Counted from the stretch's first letter, positions 1 through 5,143 are shown. The stretch: 5,175 bases of DNA from Syntrophomonadaceae bacterium (GCA_003555415.1 PWHX01000151.1:1-5175); one strand, 5' to 3'. Notes: generated by a model from the letters alone, not told the origin. A program made the numbers and translations.

Positions 1-2
1 GT

Positions 3-524
3 ATGGATTTTGTTCGGATAGGCAAAAAGCTTGTGAGCAAGAAAAAAATTTCTTCTGTCTTAGAAAAAATAATTGAGCTAAGGTCCGAAGGGAATTCCCA
101 GAGGGAGACAGCAGATATACTGGGCCTGGACCGCAGCTTTATATCCCGGCTGGAAAATATGGGAGAAGTGCGAAGAGGCGGCAGGATTGCCCTGATAGGG
201 TTTCCAGTTAAAAATAAAGAAGATCTGCAAAAAGTTGCCTCCCGGGAAGGAATCGACTTTGTTTTATTGATGACCGAAGAGGAGCGGCTTTCTTTTTTAA
301 AGGGTGAAAGCGGTATTAATCTTTTTAATAACTTAATGAGCATAATTCAAAAAATTAGGGACTATGATACAGTAATTATAATTGGTTCAGATGAGAGGAT
401 TAAAATTGTAGAAGCTATTCTGGATAAAGAGGTTGTTGCCTTGGAGATAGGGAGGTCACCCCTTAAGGAGGACGTTTGGGTGGATATAAAGAGGCTAGAA
501 AACATTATTAGCTTTTTAAGATAG
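3..524 (+). CDS. Helix-turn-helix transcriptional regulator with alpha/beta C-terminal domain
   Basis: This is a 173-residue, probably cytoplasmic, DNA-binding protein. Seen: a helix-turn-helix at about residues 20-52, with the pattern SQRETADILGLDRSFISRLE (32-51) typical of Xre/sigma-like HTH folds, where a short turn at LGLD precedes a recognition helix carrying Ser45, Ser48 and Arg49. From about residue 61 an alpha/beta domain follows, with hydrophobic strands IALIGFP (62-68), DFVLLM and DTVIIIGS (122-129). This could bind a small ligand, but I recognise no specific ligand motif. No membrane segment or signal peptide is visible. The ATG lies at the window edge, so its Shine-Dalgarno site cannot be seen; the opening MDFVRIG looks like a natural N-terminus, but an upstream start is not excluded. 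Only 23 bases separate it from the next gene, so it probably shares an operon with the two enzyme-like genes downstream and may regulate them (inference). No exact function is known to me. Confidence 0.8.
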   Translation: MDFVRIGKKLVSKKKISSVLEKIIELRSEGNSQRETADILGLDRSFISRLENMGEVRRGGRIALIGFPVKNKEDLQKVASREGIDFVLLMTEEERLSFLKGESGINLFNNLMSIIQKIRDYDTVIIIGSDERIKIVEAILDKEVVALEIGRSPLKEDVWVDIKRLENIISFLR

Positions 525-547
525 GTTAATACAGATGGGGGATTATT

Positions 548-1450
548 ATGAAGCATATTGTAAGCGTTAGCCTGGGTTCCTCTAAAAGAGATCACAGTGT
601 AGAGATGGAAATACTAGGCCAGGCTCTAAAGATTGAACGCATTGGTACAGACGGCAGTATGGATAAAATGATAGAAATGATAAAAGATATGGACGGAAAA
701 GTTGATGCCTTTGGCCTCGGGGGAATGGATCTTTATATTTTTGCCGGAACCAGACGTTATATTCTAAGGGATGCTCAAAAAGTGGCTTCGGCAGCTAAAC
801 TTACCCCTATTGTTGACGGCTCCGGATTAAAAAATACCCTGGAGCGTAAGGTTATAAATTATTTAAGGGATAATACAGACCTGCTTCCTCCTGATACACA
901 GGTTCTAATGGTTTGCGCCATGGATCGTTTCGGCATGGCACAAGCTTTGGCCCAGTCAGGATGCAGCCTTATGCTGGGAGACTTGAAGTTTGTTTTAGGG
1001 CTGCCTCTTATTTTAAAAAGCCTGGGCAGCCTGGAAGTTGTTGCCAGCATAATAGTTCCTGGAGTAAGACTTCTTCCTTTTAAGTACCTGTACCCAACCG
1101 GCTCAAAGCAAGATAAAGGCACCCCTAAGCACGGTAAATATTATCAAAAAGCAGATATAATAGCCGGGGATTTTCATTTTATACGCCGTTATATGCCGGC
1201 CCGGCTGGAGGGCAAAAGCATTATTACCAATACGGTTACTTCAGATGATGTAAAGTTATTAAAAGACAGGGGCGTTCGCTACCTGGTTACTACTACACCG
1301 GAAATAAAGGGCCGATCTTTTGGAACCAACGTTATGGAAGCAGTTCTGGTGGCTTTATCAGGGGAGAGGGATGAGCTGACCTCTGAAGAGTACAGTCAGC
1401 TATTGTCGGATATAAATTTTAAACCTCGGGTAGAACTGCTTAATTCATAA
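548..1450 (+). CDS. Quinate 5-dehydrogenase-labelled family protein, true function uncertain
   Basis: This 300-residue soluble protein belongs to a Clostridia family that I recall is annotated in databases as quinate 5-dehydrogenase. The sequence gives that label little direct support: I see no classic GxGxxG loop and no obvious shikimate-dehydrogenase substrate motif. What is visible: an N-terminal strand with a glycine/serine turn (VSLGSSKRD, 7-15), FGLGGMD (55-61), VDGSGLKNTLER (89-100), and a Rossmann-like strand-turn VLMVCAMDRFGMA (119-131) followed by GCSLMLGDLKF (138-148). A basic, glycine-rich stretch around PTGSKQDKGTPKHGKYY (183-199) could bind phosphate. The C-terminal part contains ITNTVTSDD (226-234) and TTTPEIKGRSFGTN (248-261). 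The ATG is preceded by GGGGGA (537-542) with a 5-base spacer. It sits between the HTH gene and the acyl-ACP-reductase-like gene, so it may act on the same pathway (inference). It is not a ferritin-like aldehyde-deformylating oxygenase, the usual partner of AAR in cyanobacteria. Confidence 0.72.
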   Translation: MKHIVSVSLGSSKRDHSVEMEILGQALKIERIGTDGSMDKMIEMIKDMDGKVDAFGLGGMDLYIFAGTRRYILRDAQKVASAAKLTPIVDGSGLKNTLERKVINYLRDNTDLLPPDTQVLMVCAMDRFGMAQALAQSGCSLMLGDLKFVLGLPLILKSLGSLEVVASIIVPGVRLLPFKYLYPTGSKQDKGTPKHGKYYQKADIIAGDFHFIRRYMPARLEGKSIITNTVTSDDVKLLKDRGVRYLVTTTPEIKGRSFGTNVMEAVLVALSGERDELTSEEYSQLLSDINFKPRVELLNS

Positions 1451-1463
1451 TTTCTTTAGAAAT
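1450..1463. repeat. Short palindrome ATTTCT-TT-AGAAAT after gene 2
   Basis: The arms ATTTCT and AGAAAT are perfect 6-bp complements with a 2-base centre, starting at the last base of the upstream stop codon. The stem is too AT-rich and too short to be a convincing terminator, and no T tract follows. It could be an operator half-site pair or chance in AT-rich DNA. The remaining part of this 71-base gap shows no clear promoter, so the downstream gene probably belongs to the same operon. Confidence 0.3.
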
Positions 1464-1502
1464 GGTAAGTATAAAAGTATTTACAGAAAAATATATTATG
1501 TT

Positions 1503-1512
1503 AAGGGGAGGT
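1503..1512 (+). promoter_or_regulatory. Strong Shine-Dalgarno site that fixes a GTG start
   Basis: AAGGGGAGGT ends 9 bases before the GTG at 1522. No better-placed ATG exists nearby in that frame, and the protein then begins MGKFAFIIHP, which aligns with the N-terminus of acyl-ACP reductases as I remember them. This supports GTG as the true start. Confidence 0.75.
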
Positions 1513-1521
1513 TGTATTTAA

Positions 1522-2622
1522 GTGGGAAAATTTGCTTTTATTATTCACCCAATAGAACTGGAGGATATCTACAGAAAATTTAACTTTATGCGTTATTGGC
1601 CCACCAGGGTAGTTGAAGGGGTGATGAAACGTATTCCTCCTTTTAAGGTTTCTGATATAACGGGCATTGAATCTTCCTACGGAGAAACATCGGGATGGTT
1701 TATATCCTGTCCTCTTACTTCAAAGCAAATGGTTACCTTGCCCCAGGACTATGTCATAAGAAAAATTATTAAGGCGGGGAAAGCTGCTGAAGAACTGGGA
1801 GCAGATGTAATAGGTTTGGGAGCCATGACCTCTGTAGTGGGAGATGCAGGGGTTACCGTAGCCAAAAATATAAACGCTGCTGTTACCACAGGAAATAGCT
1901 ATACAGTGGCCACAGCTTTGGAAGGAGCTAAAAAGGCAGCTGAACTGATGGGTGTAGATAGGGAGAAAGCTGAAATATTAATTGTGGGCGCAACCGGCTC
2001 CATAGGCAGTGTGGCAGCCCGTATTTTGGCCCGGGAAGCAAAATACTTAACTTTATTGGCCCGGGACGAAAGGAAACTGGAATACCTGGCTCGCCAAATT
2101 ATATCGGAATCCGGGTTGGCTGTCAGGGTAACCTCCAATATAAAAAAGGCTGTCCCCTCAGCTGATATAATAATAGCTGTTACCGGCTCAGCAGACGCTG
2201 TTATAGATGTAGAAGACTTGAAACCGGGAGCAATTGTTTGCGATGTAGCCAGACCCCGGGATGTTTCTAAAAAAGTGGCAGAGAAAAGGGATGATATTTT
2301 GGTTATTGAAGGAGGGGTTGTTGAGGTTCCCGGGAAGGTCAATTTTAATTTCGATTTTGGTTTTCCACCCCAAACCTCTTATGCCTGCATGGCAGAAACC
2401 ATGATTTTAGCCATGGAAAACAGGTATGAAAACTTTTCCCTGGGAAGGGACATAAGGGTTTCTCAAGTAGATACAATTTCTGCCCTGGCTCAAAAACATG
2501 GTTTTCAACTGGCCGGCTTTAGAAGTTTTGAAAAAGCTGTATCCCAAGAGAAGATTCTTGCCATTAGAGAAAAGGTAGAAAAAAAACACAATAGTAAACC
2601 CCTTTTTGCGAAAAATATTTAA
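1522..2622 (+). CDS. Acyl-ACP reductase (AAR)-like NAD(P)-dependent oxidoreductase, shikimate-dehydrogenase-like fold
   Basis: This is a 366-residue soluble oxidoreductase. Databases usually name such proteins shikimate dehydrogenase because of the nucleotide-binding domain. Compared from memory with cyanobacterial long-chain acyl-ACP reductase (about 340 residues; acyl-ACP + NADPH to fatty aldehyde), it matches throughout. FAFIIHPIELED (4-15) opens the protein; GLGAMTS (98-104) parallels AAR ALGGFSS; TTGNSYT (122-128) parallels TTGNTHT. GATGSIGS (156-163) parallels GATGDIGS, with LLARDERKLE (178-187) as the second strand, whose Arg181 could contact the NADPH 2'-phosphate. EGGVVE (263-268) parallels KGGIVE; YACMAE (287-292) parallels FACFAE, putting Cys289 at the position of the AAR acyl-thioester cysteine; NFSLGR (304-309) and KHGF (325-328) also match. 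A lysine-rich tail makes it about 25 residues longer. It starts at GTG after a strong ribosome binding site and is the last gene of the probable three-gene operon. The physiological substrate is not known. Family membership is fairly sure; the aldehyde-forming activity is inferred. Confidence 0.8.
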   Translation: MGKFAFIIHPIELEDIYRKFNFMRYWPTRVVEGVMKRIPPFKVSDITGIESSYGETSGWFISCPLTSKQMVTLPQDYVIRKIIKAGKAAEELGADVIGLGAMTSVVGDAGVTVAKNINAAVTTGNSYTVATALEGAKKAAELMGVDREKAEILIVGATGSIGSVAARILAREAKYLTLLARDERKLEYLARQIISESGLAVRVTSNIKKAVPSADIIIAVTGSADAVIDVEDLKPGAIVCDVARPRDVSKKVAEKRDDILVIEGGVVEVPGKVNFNFDFGFPPQTSYACMAETMILAMENRYENFSLGRDIRVSQVDTISALAQKHGFQLAGFRSFEKAVSQEKILAIREKVEKKHNSKPLFAKNI

Positions 2623-2646
2623 ATAATCTTAATTTTCTTTTTTTTT
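2610..2646 (+). terminator. Weak candidate terminator after the AAR-like gene
   Basis: GAAAA (2610-2614) can pair with TTTTC (2633-2637), and nine consecutive T residues follow directly (2638-2646). The T tract is what an intrinsic terminator needs, but the stem has only one G-C pair and a long AT loop, and it overlaps the stop codon. The T tract can alternatively pair with the run of eight A at 2658-2665. It may end the three-gene transcript inefficiently, or not at all. Confidence 0.3.
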
Positions 2647-2666
2647 GCAGGAATAACAAAAAAAAT

Positions 2667-2696
2667 CTAGAATAAACTGAGCTAGAATAAACTGAG
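2667..2696 (+). repeat. Perfect 15-bp tandem duplication (CTAGAATAAACTGAG x2)
   Basis: CTAGAATAAACTGAG occurs at 2667-2681 and again, without any gap or mismatch, at 2682-2696. It lies about 40 bases upstream of the promoter at 2737-2765. Its core TAGAATAA recurs at 2880-2887 and 2916-2923. It could be a tandem regulator-binding site or a recent replication-slippage duplication. Confidence 0.9.
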
Positions 2697-2736
2697 TCAA
2701 AATTTATTTAAATAAAACAGTATTGGCTGAGGTTGT

Positions 2737-2765
2737 TTGATAAGATAATTTATCTATTCTATAAT
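2737..2765 (+). promoter_or_regulatory. Candidate distal greA promoter (TTGATA-17-TATAAT)
   Basis: The -35 hexamer TTGATA (2737-2742) and a perfect -10 TATAAT (2760-2765) are separated by exactly 17 bases, the optimum for the housekeeping sigma factor. Transcription would start near 2772, giving a greA leader of roughly 195 bases. The spacer holds a palindrome, so the promoter may be controlled by a repressor. Confidence 0.65.
2743..2755. promoter_or_regulatory. Palindrome AGATAA-T-TTATCT within promoter spacer, possible operator
   Basis: Perfect 6-bp arms flank a single central T, and the whole site sits between the -35 and -10 boxes. The GATAA/TTATC half-motif also occurs at 2739-2743, 2790-2794 and 2834-2838. 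The 8-bp pair TTTGATAA (2736-2743) and TTATCAAA (2790-2797) brackets the predicted start site. This placement fits a repressor operator, but no regulator is identified and AT-rich DNA yields such palindromes by chance. Confidence 0.4.
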
Positions 2766-2804
2766 GTGGGGAAAATCACAAGAGATTTATTATCAAAACT
2801 TTAG

Positions 2805-2828
2805 GGTGTCAAGGAAATGCTTGGCACT
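2805..2828 (+). terminator. Leader hairpin with U-rich tail, possible attenuator upstream of greA
   Basis: GTGTCAAG (2806-2813) pairs with CTTGGCAC (2820-2827), eight base pairs including one G-U, closed by the 6-base loop GAAATG; an additional G-U pair can extend it. It is followed by the U-rich but interrupted stretch 2828-2843. The stem lies about 33-56 bases downstream of the predicted start of the distal promoter. It could terminate a short transcript of about 70 bases, act as a conditional attenuator, or be only a structural element. The interrupted U tract makes strong termination doubtful. Confidence 0.45.
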
Positions 2829-2877
2829 ATTATTTATCTATTTAGTTGAGTATCAGCAAATTTTTAAATAAAGTGTA

Positions 2878-2924
2878 TTTAGAATAATTAAAAAATAGGA
2901 ACATATAATTGGTTTTAGAATAAT
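2878..2924 (+). repeat. Two direct copies of TTTAGAATAAT
   Basis: TTTAGAATAAT is found at 2878-2888 and 2914-2924, start-to-start spacing 36 bases. Both contain the octamer TAGAATAA that also forms the core of the tandem repeat at 2667-2696, giving four same-strand copies in this one gap. The second copy lies in the spacer of the proximal greA promoter candidate. Confidence 0.6.
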
Positions 2925-2935
2925 GTAGATATAAT
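2909..2935 (+). promoter_or_regulatory. Candidate proximal greA promoter (TTGGTT-15-TATAAT)
   Basis: A perfect -10 TATAAT (2930-2935) is preceded by TTGGTT (2909-2914) with a 15-base spacer, which is shorter than ideal. Transcription from here would begin around 2942 and leave a leader of about 25 bases before greA, bypassing the upstream hairpin. Confidence 0.45.
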
Positions 2936-2955
2936 AACGTCAAATTACTAAAAAA

Positions 2956-2966
2956 GGAGAATGCAA
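2956..2966 (+). promoter_or_regulatory. greA: greA ribosome binding site, selects the second ATG
   Basis: GGAG at 2956-2959 ends one base before the ATG at 2961 but seven bases before the in-frame ATG at 2967. Only the second distance permits normal initiation, and it gives the usual GreA N-terminus MANKEVILT. The start is therefore placed at 2967. Confidence 0.85.
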
Positions 2967-3443
2967 ATGGCAAATAAAGAAGTCATTCTAACTCAAAACG
3001 GGTTAAAAGAACTGGAAGAAGAACTAGAACATTTAAAGTCGGTAAAAAGAAAAGAGGTTGCGTCCAGGATAAAGCTAGCTATTGACTTTGGTGATATTAG
3101 TGAAAATTCAGAGTATGAAGAGGCTAAAAATGAGCAGGCTTTTATTGAGGGAAGAATTATTACTTTGGAAAAAATGCTGCGGAATGCCAGACTAATTGAC
3201 GAAGAGGAGATTGACACTGAGGTTGTGAGCGTTGGGAGCAAAGTGACCATAAAGGACCTGGAATTTGACGAGGAATTTGAATATACCATAGTGGGGTCAG
3301 CAGAAGCAAATCCCGGCGATAATAAAATTTCTAATGAATCCCCGGTGGGTAAAGCGATACTGGGAAAACCTGTGGGCAGCGTAGTAGAAGTAGACGTTCC
3401 TGCCGGTGCCATTAAATATAAGATCATAGATATCCAAAAATAA
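2967..3443 (+). CDS. greA: Transcription elongation factor GreA
   Basis: GreA rescues backtracked RNA polymerase: it inserts its coiled coil into the secondary channel and stimulates cleavage of the extruded RNA 3' end. The protein is 158 residues, the usual family length. The N-terminal antiparallel coiled coil covers about residues 10-75, and its tip carries the signature GDISENSEY (42-50). Asp43 and Glu46 correspond to the acidic pair that helps hold the catalytic Mg2+. The C-terminal FKBP-like domain (about 82-158) contains the expected VGSKVTIKD and SPVGKAILGK stretches and ends VPAGAIKYKIIDIQK. The start is the second of two close ATGs, chosen by ribosome binding site spacing. It is followed 116 bases later by lysS, a pairing common in Firmicutes. 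The long leader upstream, with two candidate promoters and a hairpin, suggests more control than usual. No defect is visible. Confidence 0.97.
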   Translation: MANKEVILTQNGLKELEEELEHLKSVKRKEVASRIKLAIDFGDISENSEYEEAKNEQAFIEGRIITLEKMLRNARLIDEEEIDTEVVSVGSKVTIKDLEFDEEFEYTIVGSAEANPGDNKISNESPVGKAILGKPVGSVVEVDVPAGAIKYKIIDIQK

Positions 3444-3487
3444 TAAAATAATAATAAGGCCAAGATAAAATTATGGACTTATGCTAA

Positions 3488-3503
3488 AATTATACTTATA
3501 ATT
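3488..3503. repeat. Palindrome AATTATA-CT-TATAATT upstream of lysS
   Basis: Perfect 7-bp arms surround a 2-base centre just upstream of the candidate lysS -35 box. The composition is entirely A/T in the arms, so it is not a terminator. It could be an operator or chance. No stable GC-containing terminator hairpin is seen anywhere between greA and lysS, so read-through from greA is likely. Confidence 0.35.
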
Positions 3504-3505
3504 AA

Positions 3506-3535
3506 TTTACCCTGTCTTTTAGAGTTGTATATAAT
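3506..3535 (+). promoter_or_regulatory. lysS: Candidate lysS promoter (TTTACC-18-TATAAT)
   Basis: A perfect -10 TATAAT (3530-3535) has TTTACC (3506-3511) 18 bases upstream, matching four of six -35 positions. The start site would be near 3542, leaving a very short leader containing only the ribosome binding site GGAGGT (3548-3553), six bases before the ATG. It may supplement read-through from greA. There is no room for a T-box. Confidence 0.5.
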
Positions 3536-3559
3536 AATGAACGTACTGGAGGTTATTTT

Positions 3560-5026
3560 ATGAGTGATGAAACAATCAATGAATTAATCTTGCGCCGGCA
3601 TGAAAAGCTTAAAGAATTTCGGGATAAAGGCATGGACCCATATGGTGAAAAATACCCGGCAGCACATCAGGCAGCAGAGATATTAAATGATTTTGAAGCA
3701 TTGGACGGAAAAGAGGTTAGCATTTCCGGAAGACTTATGACTAAAAGGGGGCACGGGAAAGCAGGGTTCGCCAATATTCAGGATGATACCGGTCAAATTC
3801 AAGTTTACGCAAGACTTGATGACCTGGGTAAAGATAATTATGAATGTTACCAGCTTTTAGACATTGGCGATATTATAGGAGTTCAGGGAAGTGTTTTTAA
3901 AACCCGTAAAGGAGAAGTAACTGTAGCTATTAAAGATTTCAGGCTTTTGTCTAAAGCTCTCAGGCCTTTACCGGAGAAGTGGCACGGGTTAAAAGATGTT
4001 GACCTGCGCTATCGCCAGAGGTACATGGATTTAATTGTTAATCCAGAGGTTAAAAAGGTTTTTATACTGAGGAGTAAAATTATTCAGGCTATGAGGGATT
4101 ATTTAAATGAAAGGGATTTTCTAGAGGTAGAAACCCCTATGATGCACACTGTAACGGGTGGGGCAGATGCCCGACCTTTTATTACGCACCATAACACCCT
4201 TGATATTGATCTTTATTTGAGAATAGCAACGGAGCTTCATCTTAAGAGGCTTTTGGTAGGAGGTTATAACAAAATATATGAGTTGGGGAAAGTGTTCAGG
4301 AACGAAGGGATATCTACCCGGCACAACCCCGAGTTTACTTCTTTAGAAGTATACCAGGCCAATACTGATTACTTTGATATGATGAGCCTTACAGAAGAAA
4401 TGATACACAAAATAAGTCGGCAGATATTCGGGAGTTCTTCAATTACATACCAGGGAGAAGAGATGGATTTGACGCCTCCCTGGCCCCGTTTAACTATGTT
4501 AGAAGCTGTTAAAAAATATGCAGATGTCGATTTTTCTACTATAATAACAGATGAAGATTCCCGGGAGGTTGCCCAAAAGATGAACTTAGAAATTGATAAA
4601 AAAGCAACCCGGGGAGAGATTATAAACCTCATATTTGAAGAATATGTAGAAAAACATCTAGGACAACCCATTTTTATTTTAGATTATCCTATTGAAGTTT
4701 CTCCCTTGGCCAAGCGTAAAAAGGAAGACCCCGGTTTTACCTACCGCTTTGAAGCTTTTATGGCCTGCAGCGAAATTGCTAATGCTTTTACGGAACTAAT
4801 AGATCCAGTTGACCAAAAGGAAAGGTTTACAAAACAAGCCGAGAAACGGGCTGCTGGAGATGAAGAAGCTCATATGATGGATGAGGATTTTGTAACAGCT
4901 CTTGAATATGGGATGCCTCCTGCAGGGGGTTTGGGTATTGGTATAGACAGGTTAATCATGTTGTTTACCGATTCTCCTTCTATAAGGGACGTTCTCCTTT
5001 TTCCCACTATGCGGCCCAGGGATTAA
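3560..5026 (+). CDS. lysS: Lysine--tRNA ligase, class II (LysRS)
   Basis: This cytoplasmic enzyme charges tRNA(Lys) with lysine using ATP. At 488 residues it matches the bacterial family length. An N-terminal OB-fold anticodon-binding domain covers about residues 53-130 (VSISGRLMTKRGHGKAGFANI onward, followed by DDTGQIQVYARL). The linker WHGLKDVDLRYRQRYMDL (141-158) is characteristic. The class II catalytic domain shows motif 1 ending FLEVETPMM (187-195), then GGADARPF (200-207). Motif 2 is VFRNEG...RHNPEFT (245-260), with Arg247 and Glu249 as expected ATP/lysine contacts. Motif 3 is GLGIGIDRL (457-465), with Arg464 as the ATP-binding arginine. The protein ends LFPTMRPRD, as LysRS usually does. 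The ATG follows a strong GGAGGT site. No truncation or substitution is seen. The rRNA operon promoter starts 37 bases after the stop codon; lysS beside an rRNA operon is also known in Bacillus subtilis. Confidence 0.98.
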   Translation: MSDETINELILRRHEKLKEFRDKGMDPYGEKYPAAHQAAEILNDFEALDGKEVSISGRLMTKRGHGKAGFANIQDDTGQIQVYARLDDLGKDNYECYQLLDIGDIIGVQGSVFKTRKGEVTVAIKDFRLLSKALRPLPEKWHGLKDVDLRYRQRYMDLIVNPEVKKVFILRSKIIQAMRDYLNERDFLEVETPMMHTVTGGADARPFITHHNTLDIDLYLRIATELHLKRLLVGGYNKIYELGKVFRNEGISTRHNPEFTSLEVYQANTDYFDMMSLTEEMIHKISRQIFGSSSITYQGEEMDLTPPWPRLTMLEAVKKYADVDFSTIITDEDSREVAQKMNLEIDKKATRGEIINLIFEEYVEKHLGQPIFILDYPIEVSPLAKRKKEDPGFTYRFEAFMACSEIANAFTELIDPVDQKERFTKQAEKRAAGDEEAHMMDEDFVTALEYGMPPAGGLGIGIDRLIMLFTDSPSIRDVLLFPTMRPRD

Positions 5027-5062
5027 ATTTAACACTATACAACAAATTTTTCAGTTCAAAGC

Positions 5063-5091
5063 TTGACACGTTAAAGTAAATCTGTTATGAT
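5063..5091 (+). promoter_or_regulatory. Strong rRNA operon promoter, extended -10
   Basis: A perfect -35 TTGACA (5063-5068) and TATGAT (5086-5091, five of six) are spaced by 17 bases, and TG at 5083-5084 gives an extended -10 element. Transcription would begin near 5098. This is the strongest promoter in the window and fits an rRNA operon. It starts only 37 bases after lysS, with no visible intrinsic terminator between them, so lysS transcripts may run into the rRNA operon. I see no second tandem promoter. Confidence 0.85.
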
Positions 5092-5098
5092 TATGTTC

Positions 5099-5143
5099 GT
5101 GCCTCGCAAGGAGGTCAGCAACAAGCCTTCGAGATCGGGGCAC
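5099..5143 (+). other. 5' leader hairpin of the rRNA transcript
   Basis: GTGCCTCG (5099-5106) pairs with CGGGGCAC (5136-5143): eight base pairs with one G-U. Inside it AAGG (5108-5111) can pair with CCTT (5126-5129). The stem begins almost at the predicted first transcribed base and ends directly before the boxA-like motif. It may stabilise the 5' end, or take part in pre-16S folding or processing. An alternative small hairpin, CCTC (5102-5105) with GAGG (5111-5114), competes with it. There is no U tract, so it is not a terminator. Confidence 0.5.

Larger units (their letters stand above)
2623..2966 (+). other. 344-base AT-rich intergenic leader region upstream of greA
   Basis: No credible gene is present on either strand in this stretch. 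It is much more AT-rich than the flanking genes and contains, in order: a T9 tract, an A8 tract, a 15-bp tandem repeat, a near-consensus promoter with a palindromic spacer, a hairpin followed by U-rich sequence, two TTTAGAATAAT repeats, a second candidate promoter and the greA ribosome binding site. The density of signals suggests a regulatory leader and not just spacer DNA. Confidence 0.6.

Noticed and set aside
1899..2342. Minus-strand open frame (147 codons) inside the AAR-like gene, and shorter ones opposite the other genes
   Set aside because: All lie within well-supported plus-strand genes, have low-complexity Ser/Thr/Ala composition and no recognisable domain.
2961..2963. First ATG as greA start
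   Set aside because: It lies only one base after the GGAG ribosome binding core; the in-frame ATG at 2967 has correct spacing and gives the usual GreA N-terminus.
2623..2966. CRISPR array or insertion-sequence remnant in the repeat-bearing gap
   Set aside because: There are only two full repeat units with no spacers, no terminal inverted repeats with target duplication, and no transposase fragment.
2993..3463. Long open frame on the minus strand (156 codons) opposite greA
   Set aside because: It is antisense to a clearly genuine greA, is serine-rich in the way antisense frames of Glu/Lys-rich genes are, and I saw no ribosome binding site or family motif.
3450..3483. Terminator hairpin after greA (AAGGCC with GGACTT)
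   Set aside because: The stem contains a mismatch, the loop is long and no T tract follows.
3444..3559. T-box or L-box riboswitch upstream of lysS
   Set aside because: The gap is 116 bases, the candidate promoter leaves a leader under 20 bases, and there is no stem I, specifier loop or TGGNACC-like T-box sequence.
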